Assembly: GCF_000372465.1 (NCBI RefSeq)
Contig: NZ_AQUZ01000016.1
Span: 1-64,000, forward strand
From: Kribbella catacumbae DSM 19601
Lineage (GTDB): Bacteria; Actinomycetota; Actinomycetes; Propionibacteriales; Kribbellaceae
Reading direction: 5' to 3'
DNA: 64,000 bases
In this document: positions 58,598 to 64,000 of the stretch, in pieces
How the letters are laid out: each line of letters starts with the position of its first letter
How positions within the stretch are numbered: the stretch's first letter is position 1
The notes under the pieces: generated by a model
Told to the model about the DNA's origin: nothing
Seen by the model: only the letters and a program-made list of their open reading frames with translations
Databases searched by the model: none
Program-made: the position numbers and the translations under genes

Positions 58598-59110
58598 TCA
58601 GCTGACCTGGGTGAGCTTGCCGTTGTCGACGTCGTACATGAAGCCGCCGACGAGGATCTCGTCGCCGATCAGGGGGTGTTCGCGGACCGCGGCGACGTCG
58701 CGGCGCAGGGCCTCGAGCTGGTCGGGGATGACGTTCAGCGGGAGGTAGCCGGCCGGTTTGCCGGCGGCGCGCTCGACCTTCGCGCGCATCTCGTCCTCGG
58801 TCATCGCCGCCATCGCGCAGCGAGTGTGCGGGATGACCATGATCCGGCGGACGCCGAGCAGTTGCACGCCGAGGACCAGGCCGGTCAGCGTCAGCTCGGT
58901 GACCCGGGCGCCGGCGCTGCGCAGTACCTTCGCGTCACCCGGCTTGAGGCCGAGCAGCTCCAGCGGCGGGATCCGGGAGTCCATACAGGTGACGACGCCG
59001 ATGCCGGCGTGGGCGATGCCGTCGAACCCGCTGTACTGGAAGTTCTTGGTGTAGTCGGCGTTCGCGGCCAGCAGGTCCTCGAACCCGGTGAGTTGAGGCT
59101 CGGCGGTCAT
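58598..59110 (-). CDS. Beta-carbonic anhydrase (cytosolic)
   Basis: The 170-residue protein has the zinc site VTCMDSRIPP (Cys, Asp, Arg) and IPHTRCAM (His, Cys), with the short length of the prokaryotic type near 165-170 residues. It has no signal peptide, in contrast to the lipoprotein form 1.5 kb away. The start ATG overlaps the stop of the upstream ferredoxin-like gene by four bases, so they form an operon. It may supply bicarbonate for carboxylases; the neighbour gives no hint. Confidence 0.9.
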   Translation of the reverse strand: MTAEPQLTGFEDLLAANADYTKNFQYSGFDGIAHAGIGVVTCMDSRIPPLELLGLKPGDAKVLRSAGARVTELTLTGLVLGVQLLGVRRIMVIPHTRCAMAAMTEDEMRAKVERAAGKPAGYLPLNVIPDQLEALRRDVAAVREHPLIGDEILVGGFMYDVDNGKLTQVS

Positions 59111-60057
59111 CGCGGTGCTCCTGGGGTGACATTTGCGGCACGCAGGATCGACATGGCGAAGGGTTCCTTTCCGCAAGACTCCGGGCGGGGTGGATCGGCG
59201 GACTCGCTGGTCACCTCGACGGTCCAGCTCCGGCCGTCGAGATGTTTGACCGTGACGGTCTCCAGGTCTTCCGCCACGACGCTCAGGGCGTCGAGTCCGG
59301 CCTCGCCGATGAGGTTGCGGACGGTGATCTCGGCGAGCTGGCCGCGCTTGGTCCAGGTGGACCGGCCGCGCAGCTTCTCGAGTACGGTCTCGCCGCGGTC
59401 GGCCGCGGCGAGGATGGCTGCGGCCGTCTCCACGTCGAGCTGGCCGTACATGATCCCTGCGGGCAGCAGAGTAGCGGTCGGCGCGAAGCGGTGCCCGCCG
59501 AGGTGGCTCGCCTCCCACACCCGTCCGGGAGCCAGAGCAGCCAGAGCATTGACGATCGGCCGCCCGAGCAGCGCACAGCACTCGTCGCGCTTGCCGTTCG
59601 TGCAGACCAGCAGCACCGGCTCGGTGACCGGCGCAAGCTCGGGCAGCGACCTGACGGCGCCCGCACGGTCGCCACGACTGACAGCTTCGAGGTCCAGCTC
59701 GGCGAGCTTCTTCGGGTCATCGACACAGCCGCCCAGCAACCACGTCCGGCCCGGCACCGTGCTGGCGACGTACACCTGATGTGATCGCGGTACTGCGTCG
59801 GCGTGCCGGCCGGGGGAGCGGATCAGCCCGAAGCGCAGGTCCGCTTTCTTCGCGTCGGCGTCGATCCTGGCCCCGAACTCCGGATCGAGATGGCTCTCCG
59901 TCTCAGCCTTGCGTCCCCACGGACCCGGCTGCTCGACGACCAGCCAGCCGGTGGCGACAACCGCCGTACCCGGCATCGGCTCTTGCAGCTCTCGGCAGAT
60001 GGTCGAGCAAAGGCCCGGCCTGCCGATCGCCTCGTTTGTCGCGCTCACAGCCATCAC
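59107..60057 (-). CDS. Sucrase/ferredoxin-like family protein
   Basis: The 316-residue protein has a C-terminal thioredoxin-like ferredoxin module with LVCTNGKRDECC (Cys-rich cluster) and SHLGGHRFAPTATLLPAGIMYG, the hallmark of the family formerly linked to sucrose utilisation. It probably carries a 2Fe-2S cluster, though not all four Cys are certain. GTG 60057, ATG 60054 or GTG 60048 may be the start; TAACGT ends seven bases before the last, favouring leaderless initiation there. It overlaps the carbonic anhydrase gene. Confidence 0.85.
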   Translation of the reverse strand: MMAVSATNEAIGRPGLCSTICRELQEPMPGTAVVATGWLVVEQPGPWGRKAETESHLDPEFGARIDADAKKADLRFGLIRSPGRHADAVPRSHQVYVASTVPGRTWLLGGCVDDPKKLAELDLEAVSRGDRAGAVRSLPELAPVTEPVLLVCTNGKRDECCALLGRPIVNALAALAPGRVWEASHLGGHRFAPTATLLPAGIMYGQLDVETAAAILAAADRGETVLEKLRGRSTWTKRGQLAEITVRNLIGEAGLDALSVVAEDLETVTVKHLDGRSWTVEVTSESADPPRPESCGKEPFAMSILRAANVTPGAPR

Positions 60058-60093
60058 GTTACGCGAGCAGACAGCCGGTCCCCATGACCACCA

Positions 60094-61770
60094 TCACCTG
60101 TGGACAGCCTCGGCCTCGGCGGGCCGTCGCCCGAGCAGCAGGAGGGCCGCCACGGCCGCCGCGAAGGCGCAGATCGCCGCCCCGGCGAAGATCGTGTGCA
60201 CTTGTGAAATGCCCGCCTCGCGGAGCGCGTCGACGAACGGCCGGCACGATCCGGGGTTCGCCGGACAGAGTTCGTTCGGTGACGCAATGTCATCGACGAT
60301 CGTGTAGTAGCGACGCAGCCCGATCGCGGTCAGGGCTGAGACGCCGACGAGCATGCCGACCATCCGGGCCACGACGATGAGGGCGCTGACCAGCCCATGG
60401 CTGTCCGGCCGGGTGGCGCCGAGGATCGCCGTGTTGACCGGCGAGAGGGCGAGCCCGAAGCCGAAACCGCACACGAGCAGAGTGATCGTGGCGGGTGCGT
60501 GCTTGAGCGCGTCCTTGTCCCAGAAGGCCATCAGGACGAACATGGCTCCGGCCAGGGCCAGTCCGACGCCGGTGATGAGGCCCAGGCCGTACCGGCGCGT
60601 CAGCCAGCCACCGATGACAGCACCGATCGGCAACGCGACCAGGAACCGCAGCAGGACCAGCGCCGCAGCGAGCTGGCCGCCGCTTTGCGTAGTACGGGCG
60701 AAGACGGGGACGTCGACCAGTGCTGCGATCAGGGCAGCTCCGACCAGGAAGCTGACCACTAGGGAGCCCCAGGCCGGTCTGGCGCCGAGCAGGCCTGGCG
60801 GGATGATCGCTTGCGCAGTACGGCGCTGCCACAGGGCGAAGGCGACAGCGAAGACCGCAGCGGCGACCAGTAGCCAGGGACCGGCCGGTGCCATCACCTC
60901 CCGCTCGGGGTCAGCTGTAGCAAAGGCCAGTACGACGCCCGCTAACGCCACTGCGAGCAGAAGGGCGCCGACCAGGTCCACCTTCTTCACCAAGTCGGCA
61001 AGGCTCGCCCGGCTCTTGAAGAGGATCAGCGCCAGCCACAGGACGAGCAGCACGAGTGTGACGACACCGATAGGCGTCAGGAGCCGGGACTCGCCACTGA
61101 ACGGCACAAACGGCAGGCCGAGCGTGATCCCGTTCGCGAGTCGGTCTGGTGCCGTCAGGGTGAGGCCGAGGGCTATGCAGGCCAGTAATCCGACTGCAGC
61201 CGACAGGGGTGGTCGTTGGAGGCCGCGAAGGAGTAGCGCGAGTACTACGGCGACAGTGAGGTTCAGCCAGAAGATGTAGCGCCAGTCGGCGATGGCGAGC
61301 ACAGCAGCACCCAGGAGCGGCCCTAGCACCGACCCCAGCTCTTGGACTGCTCCCACCACACCTAGTGGGAGTCCTCGCCTCTCAGCGGGCCAGAGGTCGG
61401 CGACCAGGGCAAGGGTCGCCGGGACGAGACCACCACCGCCGACACCTTGCAGGAATCGCCCGGTGACCACCAACGACAGGTCGTAGGCGCCGGCCGTGAT
61501 CAGCGAGCCCACTGCGAAGAGGATCAGCGCGCCGACCAGTACAGGCGTCCGGCCGACCACGTCGGCGATGCGGCCGATCAGCGGGAGTACGGCGATGTAG
61601 CCGAGCAGGAAGCCCGACACGATCGGGGCTGCCCGCTGCAGTTGATCCGCGGACAGGCCGACCCCGGCCATCATGTCGGGCAACGCCAGTACGACGACGT
61701 ACGTGTCGGCCGCCGCGAAGGCGACCGCGACTGACGCCAGGGTCAGCCGCGTCCGAGGGCTGGCGCTCAC
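60094..61770 (-). CDS. P55-like MFS exporter partnered with LprG
   Basis: The 558-residue protein is a DHA2-type transporter with 14 membrane helices: VSGFLLGYIAVLPLIGRIADVVGRTPVLVG (motif A), GRFLQGVGGGGLVPATLALVADLWP and VGAVQELGSVLGPLLGAAVL (motif C). Its GTG start overlaps the lprG stop by four bases. The gene order lprG-P55 is that of mycobacterial Rv1411c-Rv1410c, whose products export triacylglycerols and deliver lipids to the envelope. A periplasmic loop near residue 500 carries two Cys (NELCPANPGSCRP). A lipid-exporting role is therefore favoured over drug efflux. Confidence 0.88.
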   Translation of the reverse strand: MSASPRTRLTLASVAVAFAAADTYVVVLALPDMMAGVGLSADQLQRAAPIVSGFLLGYIAVLPLIGRIADVVGRTPVLVGALILFAVGSLITAGAYDLSLVVTGRFLQGVGGGGLVPATLALVADLWPAERRGLPLGVVGAVQELGSVLGPLLGAAVLAIADWRYIFWLNLTVAVVLALLLRGLQRPPLSAAVGLLACIALGLTLTAPDRLANGITLGLPFVPFSGESRLLTPIGVVTLVLLVLWLALILFKSRASLADLVKKVDLVGALLLAVALAGVVLAFATADPEREVMAPAGPWLLVAAAVFAVAFALWQRRTAQAIIPPGLLGARPAWGSLVVSFLVGAALIAALVDVPVFARTTQSGGQLAAALVLLRFLVALPIGAVIGGWLTRRYGLGLITGVGLALAGAMFVLMAFWDKDALKHAPATITLLVCGFGFGLALSPVNTAILGATRPDSHGLVSALIVVARMVGMLVGVSALTAIGLRRYYTIVDDIASPNELCPANPGSCRPFVDALREAGISQVHTIFAGAAICAFAAAVAALLLLGRRPAEAEAVHR

Positions 61771-62480
61771 GGCTTGGTGATCACTACCTGCTCGCCGTAC
61801 TTGTCGAGGGTGACGTCATAGCTGCTGGTGGCGCCGTCGTAGTACGGGCCGGTGATCGTCGCGGACACGAGTTGCTTGGTGTCCTTGTCGATCTTGAAGG
61901 TGCTCGGGAAGTCCTGGTCGGCCGGTGCCTTCGGGAAGATGCCCTGCAGCGTCTTGCCCTGGACGGCACCGGTGACCTCGGTGAGGACCTTCGAGCCTTC
62001 CCGGGTCTCACCCTTGATCTTGGGATCCTTCAGCGTCGGCAGCACCGACGTCAAGCCCTTGTTCGGATCGAGCAGGATGGCCGGGTCGGGCGCGCCCAGA
62101 CCGGCCAGCTGCGACGGGGGCAGCTCGATGAAGCTCGGGGTGAACGGCAGCTTCGCGTAGACCTTGCTGCCGACCGCGATCACCTCGGCATCGATCGGCG
62201 AGCCGGAGGAGCGGACCGTCAGCTTGCCCTTGAACGCCGGGGCGTGGGTGGCGACGCCGTCACCGCTGGCCAGCACCTGGCCGGAGTCAGGCAGGTCCCG
62301 CCCGGTGATCACGAGGTGCACGCTGGCGGCTTCGTCGATCGTCTTCTTGACGTCCGTCAGCAGAGCGACCGGGTCGTCGCCCTTCTTGCCGTCGCCGCCG
62401 TCGGTCTTCTTGTCGTCGCTGCAACTGGCCAGTGACACAGCCAGCACCATTGCCGCGCTGAGCGCGAGCAGTCTCTTCAT
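61767..62480 (-). CDS. lprG: LprG-family lipid-carrier lipoprotein (LppX_LprAFG)
   Basis: The 237-residue protein has a lipoprotein signal peptide with lipobox LASC (C20), a Lys/Asp/Gly-rich linker, and the LppX_LprAFG fold: VALLTDVKKTIDEAASVHLVITG, SPIDAEVIAVGSKVYAKLPFTPSF and VTGAVQGKTLQGIFPKAPADQDFPSTFKID. Family members bind acyl chains in a hydrophobic pocket. ATG 62480 begins the lipoprotein signal; the longer frame upstream runs into parC. It lies 4 bases after the parC stop and overlaps the exporter gene by four, so all three are co-transcribed. Confidence 0.9.
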   Translation of the reverse strand: MKRLLALSAAMVLAVSLASCSDDKKTDGGDGKKGDDPVALLTDVKKTIDEAASVHLVITGRDLPDSGQVLASGDGVATHAPAFKGKLTVRSSGSPIDAEVIAVGSKVYAKLPFTPSFIELPPSQLAGLGAPDPAILLDPNKGLTSVLPTLKDPKIKGETREGSKVLTEVTGAVQGKTLQGIFPKAPADQDFPSTFKIDKDTKQLVSATITGPYYDGATSSYDVTLDKYGEQVVITKP

Positions 62481-62484
62481 GTAC

Positions 62485-64000
62485 TCAGCCTGCCAGGTCT
62501 GCGGCACCGGCCGCGATCGGCTGAGCCACCGGTACGCCGGAACCGTCGCGGCGGGGGTCCAGCGGGGGAAGGTCGACCGGGGCGCCACTGTTGGCGCTGG
62601 CCTTGATCGGGGCCGCTCCGACGAAGGCGAGCAGCAGCCCGTCCTCGCCCTTGAGCAGCCGGTGGCAGCGGACGCCACCGGTCGCCCGGCCCTTGCTCGG
62701 GTACTCACTGAAGGGCGTCACCTTGACCGCGCCGACCTCGGTGCCCGGCAGCGCCGAGGACGAGCCGGAGATGGTCAGGACGTGCGCCTCCTTGCCCGGC
62801 TCCACCGCACCGAAGTAGGTCACCTTCGCTCCGGTCGTCAGGCGCACACCGGCCATGCCGCCCGCAGTACGGCCTTGTGGTCGGACAGCTGAGGCGCTGT
62901 AGTGCAGGAGCTGTGCGTCGCTGGTGATGAAGCAGAGTTCCTCTTCGCCCGTGGTCAGCTCGACCGCGCCGACGACCTGGTCGCCGTCGGTGAGGCGGAT
63001 GATCTCCCACGAGTCACGGTTGCTCAGGTGGTCCGGGGTGACCCGCTTGACGACGCCGGTCGCAGTACCGAGGGCGAGGCCGATGGAGTCCGGGTCCATC
63101 GTGGTGAGGGCCAGGGCCTTCTCGCCCGGCTCCAGCGAGATGAACTCCGGGACCGGTGCGCCGCCTTGCAGGTTCGGCGCGCTGGCGGTCGTCGGTACCG
63201 CGGGCAGGTCGAGCGACTCCAGCCGGATCAGCCGGCCGGCGCTGGTGACGAGGCCGTACTGTCCGCGGGCGGTGCTCTTGATCGCGGACACGATCGCGTC
63301 GTGCTTGGCCCTGTCCTCGCCGGGGCCGAACGGCTCCACGCCGTTGGTGCGGGCCAGCAGGCCGGTGGAGCTCAGCAGCACCCAGCACGGGTCGTCGGTG
63401 ACCTCGAGCGGTACGGCCGCGGTCTTGGTCGCGCCGGAAGACTCCAGCAGGACCGTACGCCGCGGGGTGCCGTACGTCTTGGCGACGTCGGCGAGCTCGT
63501 CGGAGACGATCTTCTTCAGCAGCGACTCGTCCTCGAGGATCGCGGTCAGCTTCTCGATCTCGCGCTCGAGCTCGGCCTTCTCGGTCTCCAGCTCCAGCTT
63601 GGAGAACTTGGTCAGCCGGCGCAGCGGCATGTCCAGGATGTAGTTGGTCTGGATCTCGGTCAGGTCGTAGATGTCCATCAACCGGGTCCGGGCCGCGGCC
63701 GCGTCGTCGCTGGACCGGATGATCTGGATGACCTCGTCGATGTCGAGGATCGCGACCAGCAGACCGTCGACGATGTGCAGCCGGTCCTGCGCCTTCTTCC
63801 GGCGGAACTCGCTGCGCCGGCGGGTGACGTCGTAGCGGTGGCCGAGGTAGACCTCGAGCAGTTCCTTCAGCCCGAGCGTGCGCGGCTGGCCGTCGACCAG
63901 GCAGACCGCGTTGATGGAGAACGAGTCCTCCAGCGGCGTCATCTTGTAGAGCTGCTCGAGCAGCGCCTCGGGGACGAAGCCGTTCTTGACCTCGATCACC
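62485..64000 (-). CDS. parC: DNA topoisomerase IV subunit A, C-terminal part (runs off right edge)
   Basis: The fragment of about 505 residues covers part of the DNA breakage-reunion domain (SFSINAVCLVDGQPRTLGLKELLEVYLGHR), the coiled coil (YILDMPLRRLTKFSKLELETEKAELEREIEKLTAIL), and a C-terminal beta-pinwheel whose repeated blades include GLVTSAGRLIRL, ATGVVKRV, CFITSDAQLLHY and RTAGGMAGVRL. The active-site Tyr lies outside the window. The start is beyond 64000. The ATG read within the window at 63999 is internal. ParC pairs with ParE at 51017. The gene leads a parC-lprG-exporter unit. Confidence 0.92.
   Translation of the reverse strand, partial: VIEVKNGFVPEALLEQLYKMTPLEDSFSINAVCLVDGQPRTLGLKELLEVYLGHRYDVTRRRSEFRRKKAQDRLHIVDGLLVAILDIDEVIQIIRSSDDAAAARTRLMDIYDLTEIQTNYILDMPLRRLTKFSKLELETEKAELEREIEKLTAILEDESLLKKIVSDELADVAKTYGTPRRTVLLESSGATKTAAVPLEVTDDPCWVLLSSTGLLARTNGVEPFGPGEDRAKHDAIVSAIKSTARGQYGLVTSAGRLIRLESLDLPAVPTTASAPNLQGGAPVPEFISLEPGEKALALTTMDPDSIGLALGTATGVVKRVTPDHLSNRDSWEIIRLTDGDQVVGAVELTTGEEELCFITSDAQLLHYSASAVRPQGRTAGGMAGVRLTTGAKVTYFGAVEPGKEAHVLTISGSSSALPGTEVGAVKVTPFSEYPSKGRATGGVRCHRLLKGEDGLLLAFVGAAPIKASANSGAPVDLPPLDPRRDGSGVPVAQPIAAGAADLAG

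Overview
The window is a stretch of chromosome from a high-GC actinobacterium. Coding density is high, third-codon GC is strong, and several chains of genes overlap by ATGA. The housekeeping set is hrdB-type sigma, parE and parC, the order known from Streptomyces. There is also an lprG-P55 pair, an actinobacterial DUF7455 zinc protein, a eukaryotic-type glutamine synthetase and many secreted or lipoprotein genes. The GTAC-rich style and gene content fit Propionibacteriales, plausibly Kribbella. That placement is an inference from sequence style and family knowledge, not from a search. No rRNA, tRNA, CRISPR array, prophage or complete insertion sequence was seen.

Layout. 1-5.2 kb: a transposase-like N-terminal fragment at the edge, a peptidase E-like gene, and a MarR regulator coupled to an epoxide hydrolase gene that has lost its catalytic centre. 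A shortened NUDIX gene and a methyltransferase-ligB pair follow. 5.3-8.2 kb: three tandem paralogous secreted proteins. 8.2-17.9 kb: DyP peroxidase, CAAX-type membrane protease, HAD hydrolase, a secreted EEP-family phosphatase with an unusual structured leader, a group 2 sigma factor, oligopeptidase B, exonuclease III and a DUF2269-like membrane protein. 18-23.3 kb: divergent MarR and TetR regulators and a five-gene lipid-type operon. 23.4-31 kb: hemerythrin, DDAH, a zinc-ribbon/TPR protein coupled to dinB, an MBL protein, a glutamate-cysteine ligase-like enzyme, a universal stress protein and an HhH-GPD protein.

31-33.6 kb: principal sigma factor and a YidC-type insertase. 33.6-42.5 kb: secreted beta-propeller, PucR regulator, an LLM oxidoreductase broken by internal deletion, a TetR-controlled MFS exporter, an FAD-linked oxidase and a methyltransferase. 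42.5-50.6 kb: two-component system with a membrane-anchored companion, DUF456 protein, glycogen-debranching-type glucosidase, a LysE exporter divergent from a MocR regulator, and DUF7455. 51-64 kb: parE, a repeat-rich 0.9 kb non-coding gap, HAD, VOC, a secreted C15-like protein whose catalytic Cys is replaced by Ser, a Tat-lipoprotein beta-carbonic anhydrase, glnII with a GlnR-type operator, a second beta-carbonic anhydrase, a thioredoxin-like ferredoxin family protein, and the parC-lprG-P55 unit running off the right edge.

The most interesting signals are regulatory. The 12.0 kb leader contains two mutually exclusive pairings, one of which covers the ribosome-binding site. There are several clean operator dyads beside the genes of their likely regulators, a recurrent NA-NNN-T -10 element exactly six bases before a start codon (leaderless transcription), and two copies of a dispersed palindromic element. 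Two genes, possibly four, look damaged by short internal deletions.
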